A DNA stretch of 64,000 bases from Chryseobacterium lathyri (GTDB lineage: Bacteria; Bacteroidota; Bacteroidia; Flavobacteriales; Weeksellaceae). The translations under genes and the position numbers were made by a program. Each line of letters starts with the position of its first letter. Within the stretch, counting starts at the first letter, position 1. Of the stretch, positions 17,284 through 26,920 are shown in pieces. The stretch covers positions 744,001 through 808,000 of the forward strand of contig NZ_JAUSSF010000001.1 of the NCBI RefSeq assembly GCF_030812195.1. The letters are read 5' to 3'. The notes below the pieces were generated by a model. The model worked only from the letters and a program-made list of their open reading frames with translations. It was not told the DNA's origin and searched no databases.

Positions 17284-18981
17284 TTATAAACTATTGATGA
17301 TCAATTTCTTCTTTGATTTGATAGCATGTTCTGTAAAATCGGCAAGAATCTGATATTGACTCATCAGGTCTGCATATTTTTCCACCTGTTCTGCCTGCGG
17401 AAAATACTCGGCTTCGAAATCGGAACCCATTTTCTGGCTTGCTTCCTGAACATTAGGGTAGATTCCTGCCGCCACTGCTGCATAAATCGCGGCACCCAAG
17501 GCCGGAGCTTGGTCAGATGCTGCCACTACAATCGGCATATTAAGAATGTTGGCTAAAGTCTGCATGATGAATGGGGATTTTCTGGCAACACCACCAATTC
17601 CGATTACTTTTTTGATTTTTACACCTTCATCTTCGAAACGGTCGACTATTTTTTTCGCACCGAAGCAAATAGCATTCACCAGTGCTTTGAAAATATGCGG
17701 TGCTTTTGTACCGAGTGAAAGATTGCTGATAGCGGCTTTCAGCTCCTGATCGGCATCAGGGGTTCTTCTTCCGTTGATCCAATCCAGGGCAATGGGAACC
17801 GATTCGGAAAGAGGGATTTTTTCTGCTTCCAGAGTGAGATTCCGGATAAGATTCTGTTCTATTTCTTCTTTTAAAAGCTGTTTTTGATTTTCATCAATTA
17901 CTTCAGAGTTCATCAAAATGTTTTGAGTTGGCCACATCAGGATGTCTTTGTACCAGGCCAACAGATCGCCAAACGCCGACTGTCCGGCTTCCAGACCCAT
18001 CAGTCCCGGAATAACCGAACCGCTTACCTGTCCGCAAATACCTTTAACGGTTTTGTCCTGAATAATTTCGTTGGGTGCCACCATAATATCGCAGGTTGAT
18101 GTACCCATAATTCTGATAAGCGTATTTTCTTCTACTTTTGCTCCAACAGCTCCGGAATGCGCATCGAAAGTTCCTACGGCAATTACAGTATGGGTCGTGA
18201 GTCCAAGCTTTTCTGCCCATTCCTGGTTTAGATTTCCTGCAACCTCATCGGAAGTATAGGTTTTATCATATAATCTTTCCCGAAGTTCGGCCAAAGAAGG
18301 GTCTAGCCGGCCGAGAAATTCTTTTGAAGGAAGCCCGTCCCACGATTCGTGCCACATTGCTTTGTGACCCGCTGCGCAACGGCTTCTTTTGAATGTTTTT
18401 AAATCCTGATTATCGGAAAGAAGAAACGTGATATAATCGCAATGTTCCATCCAGCTGTAAGCCGCATTTTTTACATTTTCATCAACTCTATTAATGTGAA
18501 GAATCTTGGCCCAGAACCATTCTGATGAGTAGATTCCGCCCACAAACCTGGTGTAATCTTCGCCGCCCCAGTTTCTTGCTACATTATTGATTTCTTCCGC
18601 CTCATTAATGGAAGTATGGTCTTTCCACAACACCATCATCGCATTGGGATTTTCTTCAAAACCCGGGGTCAAAGCCAAGGCAACTCCATCTTTATTCACC
18701 GGAAGCGGTGATGAACCTGTGGTGTCAATACAAATACTGACAATACTTTCCGGCGTTACCCCGCTTTCTTTTACAACATCGGAAATGGTTTTTTGCAAAC
18801 CTTCAATATGGTCCAAAGGATGTTGACGGAACTGATTTTGTTCCGGCTGGCAGAATTTCCCTTCCTTCCATCTTTGGTAATAGCTTACAGATGTTGCGAG
18901 CTCTGCCCCATTTTCCGTATCAATCAGGACTGCACGGACAGAATCTGTTCCGTAATCTAATCCGATAACATATTTTTTCAT
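17284..18981 (-). CDS. araB: Ribulokinase, FGGY family
   Basis: 565 residues. N-terminal FGGY domain with the ATP/substrate motif VIGLDYGTDSVRAVLID, then SICIDTTGSSPLPV, and the C-terminal domain with AVGTFDAHSGAVGAKVE (catalytic Asp) and VIGIGGVARKSPFIMQTLAN. It phosphorylates L-ribulose. The length and the AraB-type WMEHCDYITFLL segment separate it from the xylulokinase at 49704-51188. First gene of the arabinose operon, with a candidate promoter at 19150-19157 and AraR operator at 19171-19192, which gives a leader of about 160 bases. Confidence 0.95.
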   Translation of the reverse strand: MKKYVIGLDYGTDSVRAVLIDTENGAELATSVSYYQRWKEGKFCQPEQNQFRQHPLDHIEGLQKTISDVVKESGVTPESIVSICIDTTGSSPLPVNKDGVALALTPGFEENPNAMMVLWKDHTSINEAEEINNVARNWGGEDYTRFVGGIYSSEWFWAKILHINRVDENVKNAAYSWMEHCDYITFLLSDNQDLKTFKRSRCAAGHKAMWHESWDGLPSKEFLGRLDPSLAELRERLYDKTYTSDEVAGNLNQEWAEKLGLTTHTVIAVGTFDAHSGAVGAKVEENTLIRIMGTSTCDIMVAPNEIIQDKTVKGICGQVSGSVIPGLMGLEAGQSAFGDLLAWYKDILMWPTQNILMNSEVIDENQKQLLKEEIEQNLIRNLTLEAEKIPLSESVPIALDWINGRRTPDADQELKAAISNLSLGTKAPHIFKALVNAICFGAKKIVDRFEDEGVKIKKVIGIGGVARKSPFIMQTLANILNMPIVVAASDQAPALGAAIYAAVAAGIYPNVQEASQKMGSDFEAEYFPQAEQVEKYADLMSQYQILADFTEHAIKSKKKLIINSL

Positions 18982-19149
18982 TAATGTAAATAATTAATTT
19001 TTATAAATTATTTTAAACCACCTTTCCACCAGCTTAAAATGATATCTCCATAACTAAATATTACGGCTTATGCTCAATTATCAGAAAAAGTGATTCATTT
19101 TTAATCAGGCTTTAACCAATTCACAAATTTTTTATTGAAGAGATAAAAA

Positions 19150-19192
19150 CAAATATAAGATTCTATTTTAAATAAATGTAAAAAACACACTT
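19150..19192 (-). promoter_or_regulatory. araB promoter and overlapping candidate AraR operator
   Basis: Minus-strand -7 box TATATTTG at 19157-19150. The operator candidate AATAAATGT (19171-19179), seven bases, ACACTT (19187-19192) covers the expected -33 position, as expected for a repressor site. Over a 29-base comparison it closely matches the araR site. Confidence 0.6.
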
Positions 19193-19227
19193 AATTTTAT
19201 TTTTTATTTGTAAAGATTTGATTATGA

Positions 19228-21204
19228 TTATTTAAGCTTTAAAACAATAAAGGAATTACCGGGAATAACAACCGAAATCTTACCTTTTTTTAATGCTGAC
19301 CTTTCCTCTGCTGGTTTGATATTCTCTGTTTGAAAATTATTTTCGGCAGAAAGCTGTGATGCTGTTAAGGTTATTTTAGTGAGATTTTTTCCTGGTTTTA
19401 TATTCTTTGGGCTTATTTCAATTAATTTTTCCCGAGAATTAGTATTAACTATCTTGATAATGGTTTCTTCATTTCCGGTGTCCTGAACTGCGGATGCAAA
19501 AAGCTGATTTTGTCCTTTTACAGGCTTTCCGTTTTCATAAATCCTGATTAAATCGGTTCCTTTATTGTTTGAGAAAAGTTTCTGAACATAATAATTTGGG
19601 GTTGCATACGACTGAAGGTTATTAAACCAAATCAGATCCGGAGTCCATTGCCATCCGTCTGCATAGGCAAAAAGCGGCGCATAGGAAGTCATTGTTACCA
19701 CATCTGCGTTTCTTTCCAATCCCGTCATAAAAGCGGCTTCTGAGAGTGCGGTCTGCCAGTTATTCTTATTGTCAGGTTTTACCACTCCTACTGATTGTGC
19801 AGCATATTCCCCCGCAAAAACCTTCGGTCCGGAACGGTCATAATCATCATATCTTCCGGCATTTTTTGTAAACCATTCCGGTGAATTGTAATAATGTTCA
19901 TCAACAATCTGTGCATTGAGTTTTTTAAGCTCTTTCCAGCCGTAATCGAAAAATTCTCCGTCCGGTGACGGTCCGCTTCCGGAAATAATTTTAATGTCAG
20001 GATATTTAGCATGAATGGCTTTTTCAAATATTTTATACCTTTCAATATAATCTTCGCCCCACTGCTCATTTCCCACGCCGATAAATTTTAAATTAAAAGG
20101 TTTTGGGTGTCCCATTTCGGTGCGAATCTTCCCCCATTTTGTGGCTGAACCACCGTTTGCAAACTCAATTAAGTCCAATGCATCCTGAACGTAAGGATTT
20201 AATTCTTCCAAATGAACCAATTCGCCTGTATTGAACTGACAAGCCATTCCGCAGCTTAGGATCGGAACGGGTTCTGCCCCCAAATCTTCGGAAAGCTGAA
20301 AATATTCATAAAAACCCAATCCGAACGACTGGTAATAATCCGGAGTGAGCCTGTGGGCAAATCCTGAGCTCCATTTATTGATAAGATATTCTCTGTCCGC
20401 CACATTTCCTAAGGTTTTTTTCCACTGATATCTTTCGGCAAGCGTTCTTCCTTCTACAATACATCCTCCAGGAAAACGGAGAAATCCGGGTTTCAGATCA
20501 TGTAATTTCTGAACTAAATCTTTTCGCAGTCCACCTTTTCTTCCTTTCCATGTGTCTTGCGGAAACAGGGAGATCATATCCATATTTACCACTCCTTTTC
20601 CTGTAAAAGTGATTTTCAGCTTTGCTTCTTCCACTGTTTTTGAAGGCGAAAAAACGGCAGTATATTTTTGCCATCCTTTTCCTTTAATAAGCACGGGAAC
20701 TGTAGAAATTACCGCCCCTTTTTCGTCTATGAGACTTGCATTGAGCGCGGAAATATTCCCGGAAACATTTTCCAGATCAAAGCTGAAATCATATCTGGAG
20801 TTCTGATGAAGCCCAATCCCTCGGAAACCTTCATTTTCCAGAACATAATTTTGATCGTTATTTATGGTAATTCTCGCATAATTTTTATTGGTTTTGGCAT
20901 CATCCGAATAAATGGTAAGAAATCCTGAATCCAGATTATGGGAGAGGGTCTTTGTGTTTTGCTGTTTCCAGCCCGTCAATGGCTCATCAAATTCAAAGCT
21001 CCGGTTTTTGATTAATTCAGCGTAAATACCTCCGTCTGCGGCAAAATTGATGTCTTCAAAGAAGATCCCGTACATCGTAGGCTGGATTTTGATGCCGGTA
21101 GATGTTCCGTCTAACTCAAGAATATGTTTATCGCTGTTTTGAGCCGATAAAAATGCGGCCGTCAAAGAGAGTATTGCTGTGAAAAATTGATCTTTTATTT
21201 TCAT
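19228..21204 (-). CDS. GH51 alpha-L-arabinofuranosidase
   Basis: 658 residues with a signal peptide (MKIKDQFFTAILSLTAAFLSAQ). A CBM4/9-like beta-sandwich occupies about residues 70-210. The GH51 barrel follows, with the acid/base Glu in GVGNEQWGEDY (about 378) and the nucleophile Glu in VFAGEYAAQS (about 465). The C-terminal beta domain ends the protein. It releases alpha-linked L-arabinofuranose from arabinoxylan or arabino-oligosaccharides in the periplasm. It is the last gene before the arabinose catabolic operon, 246 bases upstream of araB, which carries its own promoter. Confidence 0.93.
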   Translation of the reverse strand: MKIKDQFFTAILSLTAAFLSAQNSDKHILELDGTSTGIKIQPTMYGIFFEDINFAADGGIYAELIKNRSFEFDEPLTGWKQQNTKTLSHNLDSGFLTIYSDDAKTNKNYARITINNDQNYVLENEGFRGIGLHQNSRYDFSFDLENVSGNISALNASLIDEKGAVISTVPVLIKGKGWQKYTAVFSPSKTVEEAKLKITFTGKGVVNMDMISLFPQDTWKGRKGGLRKDLVQKLHDLKPGFLRFPGGCIVEGRTLAERYQWKKTLGNVADREYLINKWSSGFAHRLTPDYYQSFGLGFYEYFQLSEDLGAEPVPILSCGMACQFNTGELVHLEELNPYVQDALDLIEFANGGSATKWGKIRTEMGHPKPFNLKFIGVGNEQWGEDYIERYKIFEKAIHAKYPDIKIISGSGPSPDGEFFDYGWKELKKLNAQIVDEHYYNSPEWFTKNAGRYDDYDRSGPKVFAGEYAAQSVGVVKPDNKNNWQTALSEAAFMTGLERNADVVTMTSYAPLFAYADGWQWTPDLIWFNNLQSYATPNYYVQKLFSNNKGTDLIRIYENGKPVKGQNQLFASAVQDTGNEETIIKIVNTNSREKLIEISPKNIKPGKNLTKITLTASQLSAENNFQTENIKPAEERSALKKGKISVVIPGNSFIVLKLK

Positions 21205-21261
21205 TTTAAGTTGAAAAAATTAAATTTTGTTGGTAGACCTTTAAGGTTCATTAAAAACACA

Positions 21262-23889
21262 TTACCTGATGTTTAATTCAATACTTTTTAATCCTGAATC
21301 TGCTGAAGTTCCACCGTAGAAAATGGTGTAATTCCCTGGTTTTGAAACCAAGTCATCGGCTTTTTCATCATAAAATTTAAATGAATCTTTGGAAACCGTC
21401 AATTGAATATTTTTTGTTTCTTTTGATTTAATTAAAACTCTTTCAAAAGCCCTTAAAGTCTTTACAGGAGCTAAAGCATCATTATTTCTTTTAACATAAA
21501 CTTGAACTACTTCTTCCCCGTCTCTTTCCGAAGTATTGGTTACAGGAACCGTTATGGTGACATTTTCATCAGCATTGATGCTGTTTTTGTTCAGTTTTGC
21601 GTCGCCGTAAGTAAATTTTGAATAACTCAGGCCGTGCCCGAATGCATACAAAGGTTTTTCCTTCATATAACGGTAGGTTCTTCCCTGCATATCGTAATTT
21701 TCAAAGCCCTGATGCTTGCTGGTTTTTGAAAGCGCATTGTCTAATTGCTCCAGATTTTTGTAAAAAGTAACCGGCAATCTTCCGGAAGGATTGTAATCTC
21801 CAGCCAGCACGTCCGCAACAGCAGTTCCGCCAGACTGGCCGCCGTACCAGGCATTCAGCAATGCATCGTAGTTTTTTTCATCCTGCTCCAGACCAAGTGA
21901 GCTTCCTGTGCAAAGAACAAAAACAACAGGTTTACCTGTTTTTCTCAGCTCAGCCAATAATTCCCTCTGAACTTTTGGGAGCTCAATTGATGTTTTATCA
22001 CCGCCTTTGAAGCCTTCTGCATTCACCAGCATTTCTTCCCCTTCCAGACTTGGGGAAAGCCCTCCTGCAAAGACAATTACATCTGCGCTTTTCACTTTTT
22101 CCTTTACTGATGCAAAATTAACGGGGTCTTTTCTATAAGCTTCAAAGCTGATGCTTACATATTTTCCTTTTTGGGTGTGTCGTAATTCTATCTGATATTC
22201 TTTTCCTTTTTCCATTTTCACAGGAAATTCAGATGGATGTCTTGCGTCCGGGCCTTTTCTGGTAGCGATTTCTTTTCCATCAACAAACAGTGTGTACACA
22301 TCTGATGTGGAAGCAGAAAATATTACCTCACCTGTAAAGCTGCTTTTGAAAATTCCAGAAATTTTTGCTGAAGTATTTTCCCTTGCAACTCCCGGTGCAA
22401 GCTGAGTTCCGCCGAAACTGTTGTAGGTAATTCCTGTTTTATTTACTGAAATATTGGCCGGATTTCCTTTGAACTCATTATTATTAAAAAATTCAACCTT
22501 CATACCTTTCTCTCCATTTTTCTGGTTCAAAAAATTCTGATAAAGCGAGGTCCTGGAAGACGGATCGGCAACCTCAGTTCCCTTTTCATAAATAATTTCA
22601 GCATTCGGAAATTTGGTTTTAATTCCTTCCAGAATAGTTACTATGGATGAAGGTGTTCCATTGTAATTTCCTAATTGCATTATTTCGTCATCCGCATTCG
22701 GGCCTACAACCGCAATTTCTTTAATATTTTTATTGAAAGGCAGTATATTTTTTTCATTTTTCATGAGCACAATTGATTTTTGTGCCATTTTCAGGGCTTG
22801 CTTTTTGTGCTCATCCGAATCTACAACAGAATAAGGAATCTGATTCCAGTGTACGGAAGATTTAGGGTCAAGCATTCCGAGCTCAAACCAGCCTTTAAGA
22901 ATTCTCCTCATAGAAATATTGATATCTTTTTCTGTGATCAGTCCGCTTGCAAGAGATTTTTGCAGATTGTTATAGGTATCTCCGCATTCCAGATCAGTGG
23001 AGTGTTTCAAAGCATCTGCTGCGGTACTTTTCTCATCCGGATGTGTCCCGTGGTATTTCTTCTGATAGAAATCTGCCAGAGCCCAGCAGTCGGAAACCAC
23101 CATTCCGTCATACTGCCACTTACCACGAAGAATTTCGGTAAGCAAGGTATTGTTGGCGCAACAGGGCTGACCGTCAAAAGCATTGTATGCACACATCACT
23201 TCTCTTACATTTCCTTCCAAAACCAATGCTTTAAAGGCAGGCAGGTAGGTTTCATACAAATCTCTTTTAGAAACTTCTGCATTGTAAGAATGGCGGTTCC
23301 ATTCCGGGCCGCTGTGAACCGCAAAATGCTTGGCGCAGGCGTGTGTTTTGAAATATTTAGGATCATTACCCTGTAATCCTTTTACGGCAGCAACGCCTAA
23401 AACAGAAGTAAGAAAAGGATCTTCTCCATACGTTTCCTGACCTCTTCCCCACCGTGGATCCCGGAAAATATTGATATTGGGTGTCCAGAATGTAAGGCCT
23501 TCGTAACGTCCGGTTTTGCTGGCTTCGGCAAAAGATTTATTGTATTTTGCCCTTGCCTCATCAGAAATCATTTCAAAAGTTTTAAGATGCTCCGGAACGT
23601 CCCAGGTCGCTGCCATTCCGATGGCCTGTGGGAAAACGGTAGCCGTCCCAGCTCTGGCAACACCGTGAAGCGCTTCATTCCACCAGCCGTAAGCGGGGAT
23701 TTCCAGACGGGGAACCGCTTTGGAATTGTCCATCATCATTCCTATTTTTTCATCAACCGTTAATAAACCTAGAAGATTTTCGATTCTTTGTTCTACCGGA
23801 AGATTGGGATTCCGGAAGGGATATTTGTATTTCTGAGCAAAACTAAAAGCGCAGAATACAAGTGATATGGTTACTAAAACTTTGTTCAT
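21262..23889 (-). CDS. GH3 beta-xylosidase with PA14 domain
   Basis: 875 residues, signal peptide MNKVLVTISLVFCAFSFAQ. The N-terminal barrel has HACAKHFAVHSGPEWNRH and the nucleophile Asp in MVVSDCWALADF (about 264). The alpha/beta domain (about 370-450 and 600-720) is interrupted by a PA14 insert (about 470-596), and a fibronectin-III-like domain closes the protein. GH3 proteins with this insert and the SDCWAL nucleophile loop are usually xylan 1,4-beta-xylosidases releasing xylose from non-reducing ends. It is preceded by a terminator-like hairpin at 23971-23998, so it may start a transcript of its own with GH51. Confidence 0.92.
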   Translation of the reverse strand: MNKVLVTISLVFCAFSFAQKYKYPFRNPNLPVEQRIENLLGLLTVDEKIGMMMDNSKAVPRLEIPAYGWWNEALHGVARAGTATVFPQAIGMAATWDVPEHLKTFEMISDEARAKYNKSFAEASKTGRYEGLTFWTPNINIFRDPRWGRGQETYGEDPFLTSVLGVAAVKGLQGNDPKYFKTHACAKHFAVHSGPEWNRHSYNAEVSKRDLYETYLPAFKALVLEGNVREVMCAYNAFDGQPCCANNTLLTEILRGKWQYDGMVVSDCWALADFYQKKYHGTHPDEKSTAADALKHSTDLECGDTYNNLQKSLASGLITEKDINISMRRILKGWFELGMLDPKSSVHWNQIPYSVVDSDEHKKQALKMAQKSIVLMKNEKNILPFNKNIKEIAVVGPNADDEIMQLGNYNGTPSSIVTILEGIKTKFPNAEIIYEKGTEVADPSSRTSLYQNFLNQKNGEKGMKVEFFNNNEFKGNPANISVNKTGITYNSFGGTQLAPGVARENTSAKISGIFKSSFTGEVIFSASTSDVYTLFVDGKEIATRKGPDARHPSEFPVKMEKGKEYQIELRHTQKGKYVSISFEAYRKDPVNFASVKEKVKSADVIVFAGGLSPSLEGEEMLVNAEGFKGGDKTSIELPKVQRELLAELRKTGKPVVFVLCTGSSLGLEQDEKNYDALLNAWYGGQSGGTAVADVLAGDYNPSGRLPVTFYKNLEQLDNALSKTSKHQGFENYDMQGRTYRYMKEKPLYAFGHGLSYSKFTYGDAKLNKNSINADENVTITVPVTNTSERDGEEVVQVYVKRNNDALAPVKTLRAFERVLIKSKETKNIQLTVSKDSFKFYDEKADDLVSKPGNYTIFYGGTSADSGLKSIELNIR

Positions 23890-23970
23890 ACAATTGATTT
23901 TAAAGCAGTTTTTTTATTTAAACATATTAAATATTACCATTGAATATTTCTTTATAATGGGGTAAAGACA

Positions 23971-23998
23971 AAAGTCACCGGAATGAACCGGTAACTTT
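23971..23998 (-). terminator. Hairpin terminator between GH30 and GH3
   Basis: Stem AAAGT/ACTTT and ACCGG/CCGGT around the loop AATGAA, with one mismatch between the two stems, followed on the minus strand by TTTTGTCTTT. It lies 36 bases past the GH30 stop and may partly end the long enzyme transcript there. Confidence 0.65.
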
Positions 23999-24033
23999 AT
24001 TAAAAAGCAAATCTTAATTAAATAGGATTAACA

Positions 24034-26775
24034 TTATTGTTTTATAAATTTAGTGTTGATATTTTCTCCTGAACCAGAAATTTCAATAAAATACAGCCCT
24101 GCAGGAAGTTTTGAGATATCAATCCTGTTTTTGCCACAGATAAGTTCTGTGTTATAAGAAACTGTACTTCCTTTTGCATCAATTATTGAATAAACTGCGC
24201 CAGAATATTTCCAATCAATAAAAATTTCGGTTTTAGCAGGATTTGGATATAAGATGATATCATTTTTCGCTGCCATTACATTACCAACTTTAAGTGTAGT
24301 AAAGCTCAACGGAAGAAAATTATTCGTATATGCGTTATTTTCAGCAAGATATCCCTGGAACGAACTGATTACCGGTTCATTACCCGTTGTTACTTTATAA
24401 AATCCTGTAACCCCGTTTTCTGTTTTCAGCACATATCCACCCGCAGCCACTTTTATGGACTGATAAACCCCATTGATTTGATTCACCGTAATGGCTTTTG
24501 GTGTCGATACAGCACCTGATCCTGTGAAAGTTTTACTTCCGGTAGCATTGATTAACACAGGAGTATTCGCAGGAATTACCCCATTGGAAATCTGAGTACA
24601 AGCCACACTTCCGGAACCCGGCTGCATCATATACGCCGTAGCTCCCGAAGGAATAGCTGACTGAAAAGGTAGAAGAACAATCCCGTACCCACTAAAAGTT
24701 CTTGTGTATGTAGCCGAATTTGCAGTGAAATTAAACGGCACCTGAAAATCTTTACCCAGATCCGAAAGACTAAGATTCTGACAGGAATTGCCGGAAACTA
24801 CATTTACGTTATTGTTACTCACACTTCCGTTCACATAAAAAATACTGTTACGATTAGCAGACGCATTGTTCCATGTATCTGCCGATGTATTTCCTGTAAC
24901 ATCTCTGAAATCTACGGATGTATAATATTCATTTTCAAGAGCATCCATAAGATTGCTGTCCGTAAGCGAATATGCTGCTGCAAATTTTGAAGCTCTTTCG
25001 TTGCCTACATTAAAGTAAACATCGCCTAAAGTCAGGGTCAATATAGAACTGTAATTTCCGCTTCTTAGCCCGATAATCCCTTTGCAGCCATACGGGAGAA
25101 CCGTTCTGGAAATATCAAATACCAAATTGAAACTTCCCGAACCCGGTGCAGGAAATCCTACACTGCCATAATTATGAGATCTTACCGTTCCGTTGGCATC
25201 AACGTAATATAATGTCGTATTGGAAGAAGTCGGCAAATTGCTTGTTGTATAATTTAATACATTAAAAATCAATTTATTGTAACGATCATCAAGAGATAAA
25301 TATCCATTGTTAGCATCAATATTTGTGCTTATCAACGGGGTGGAATTGTAGAATGTAACGGTTTTTCCGCTAAGCTGATAATTAGTACCAAACGCCGAAT
25401 TGGTCGGGACTTGAGTTTCAATTTTATTATAATGAACATCACCGCCTGTCATTAATGATACCGGTCTGTCGCCACTTTTATTAAACACAAAAGTCATTAC
25501 ACTCGAAGGGCTCACCTGAACTGTCGGCCGAAAACTCGCCGTACTGAAAGAAAAAGGTGATGAAGCCATATTCAAGGATTGTGATGTAGTTGTCTGTACT
25601 CCTGAAGCAGTAAAAAATGGCAGATCAACTTTAAGATCATATGTATTTGAAGAAGAATTGATAACAACAAGGGTGATCTGGTTTCCGTCCAGCGAAATAT
25701 AAGAAGAACCTTCCAAAGTTCCGTTTGAGGTTTCCCATTTTGCATCTATTCTGGTTTTTCCTGTGGTATTTTTGGCATATTGGGATAGAATGTACCCTCT
25801 TTTCGTCATGTCCCCGGCAACTGTTCCGTATGAACCATCTCCCATCAGTCCGTAAAATCTTTTTGAAGCATAATGAATCCACGCATTTACATTTCCAAGC
25901 ACTGCATTATTGACACTTTTTGCGAAACTAAATCCATCGGTATTCCATATAAAATCTCTCGGAGTCTGACTGCTTGAAGAATTCCAGTTAATCAGATATT
26001 CTGTCTGCCATATTTCTTTATTATAATTCTGAAACTGCTTATAAACAGACTGCATCGCACCGTACTGATGTCCTCCGTACACCTCAAAATTCGCCATTAC
26101 CGCAGGGTCTAAGAATGCATTGGCAAAATTATCTGTAAAACCGACACTTTCCGGCGCTATTACCTTACAGTTGATAAGCTGACCGTAATTTTTAACAAAA
26201 TTGGCAATTTGTGCCGGCGTCCAGATACATCCCTGATATTGTGCCATTTCGTCGGGCTCATTTTGTATGGAGATGTAATCCAATGTCACCCCATTATCTT
26301 GCAGATAGGTCACAAAACTGTTGAGATACAGGGCATAATCCTGATATTTTTCAGGCTTAAGATAACCGATTTGCTGTACACCGTTGGCATCAGTATATAC
26401 TGCGTTCACGTGGTTATTGGTTTTCCAATCTGCGGGCATCGTCCACGGACTGGCGAATATGGTAAGTCCCATAGATTCAGCCAACTGAGCCGTTGCCAGA
26501 GCCGCACTCCAATTGCTGCTCTGTTCGGGAATATAAAGACGCATAATATTATATCCTGCTACACTGCCTGCACCCCAGAGTTTCTGGATTTCTGCGGTCG
26601 TCATGTGGTTGTAACCAAACTGCGGACTACAGACAAAACCGCCAAAACCCGTTATTTTCTGGTAAACAATACTCTTATCGATCTTTACTTTTGCCTGCAC
26701 ATTTTGTGCATTCAGCTGTACTGAAACTGCAATACCTGTAATCATTACAAGTATAAATTTGAAGATTTTTTCCAT
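24034..26775 (-). CDS. GH30 glucuronoxylanase-type endoxylanase, T9SS-exported
   Basis: 913 residues. Signal peptide (to about residue 24), GH30 catalytic domain (about 30-430) with acid/base Glu in ISIQNEPDEM (about 175) and nucleophile Glu in EIWQTEYLINW (about 255). The segment HYASKRFYGLMGDG after the last strand has the basic residue and aromatic set that bind the glucuronate branch in GH30_8 enzymes, so cleavage near (methyl)glucuronate is likely. About 400 residues of unassigned beta-rich modules follow. The last 75 residues (ILYPNPAKTEIFIDW to FIKQ) are a type A T9SS sorting domain. This is the only T9SS-tagged protein in the window, so it is the likely extracellular first cutter of the xylan. 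Confidence 0.9.
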   Translation of the reverse strand: MEKIFKFILVMITGIAVSVQLNAQNVQAKVKIDKSIVYQKITGFGGFVCSPQFGYNHMTTAEIQKLWGAGSVAGYNIMRLYIPEQSSNWSAALATAQLAESMGLTIFASPWTMPADWKTNNHVNAVYTDANGVQQIGYLKPEKYQDYALYLNSFVTYLQDNGVTLDYISIQNEPDEMAQYQGCIWTPAQIANFVKNYGQLINCKVIAPESVGFTDNFANAFLDPAVMANFEVYGGHQYGAMQSVYKQFQNYNKEIWQTEYLINWNSSSSQTPRDFIWNTDGFSFAKSVNNAVLGNVNAWIHYASKRFYGLMGDGSYGTVAGDMTKRGYILSQYAKNTTGKTRIDAKWETSNGTLEGSSYISLDGNQITLVVINSSSNTYDLKVDLPFFTASGVQTTTSQSLNMASSPFSFSTASFRPTVQVSPSSVMTFVFNKSGDRPVSLMTGGDVHYNKIETQVPTNSAFGTNYQLSGKTVTFYNSTPLISTNIDANNGYLSLDDRYNKLIFNVLNYTTSNLPTSSNTTLYYVDANGTVRSHNYGSVGFPAPGSGSFNLVFDISRTVLPYGCKGIIGLRSGNYSSILTLTLGDVYFNVGNERASKFAAAYSLTDSNLMDALENEYYTSVDFRDVTGNTSADTWNNASANRNSIFYVNGSVSNNNVNVVSGNSCQNLSLSDLGKDFQVPFNFTANSATYTRTFSGYGIVLLPFQSAIPSGATAYMMQPGSGSVACTQISNGVIPANTPVLINATGSKTFTGSGAVSTPKAITVNQINGVYQSIKVAAGGYVLKTENGVTGFYKVTTGNEPVISSFQGYLAENNAYTNNFLPLSFTTLKVGNVMAAKNDIILYPNPAKTEIFIDWKYSGAVYSIIDAKGSTVSYNTELICGKNRIDISKLPAGLYFIEISGSGENINTKFIKQ

Positions 26776-26920
26776 AGTAATAAGTTGTTAAATTATGATG
26801 TTAAATAGGTCTAATGAATAAGTTTAAGATTATTCTTAATTAATATTTCAGTTTCATCTTCTGAAAATTATCCCTTCATTAGATTCACCAACATCAATTT
26901 CCAACAATTATCCTCTTCAT

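Noticed and set aside
22780..23376. Plus-strand open frame of 198 codons
   Set aside because: Antisense to the catalytic domain of GH3; composition is that of a complementary frame.
26209..26724. Plus-strand open frame of 171 codons
   Set aside because: Antisense to the GH30 catalytic domain, no recognisable domain or promoter.
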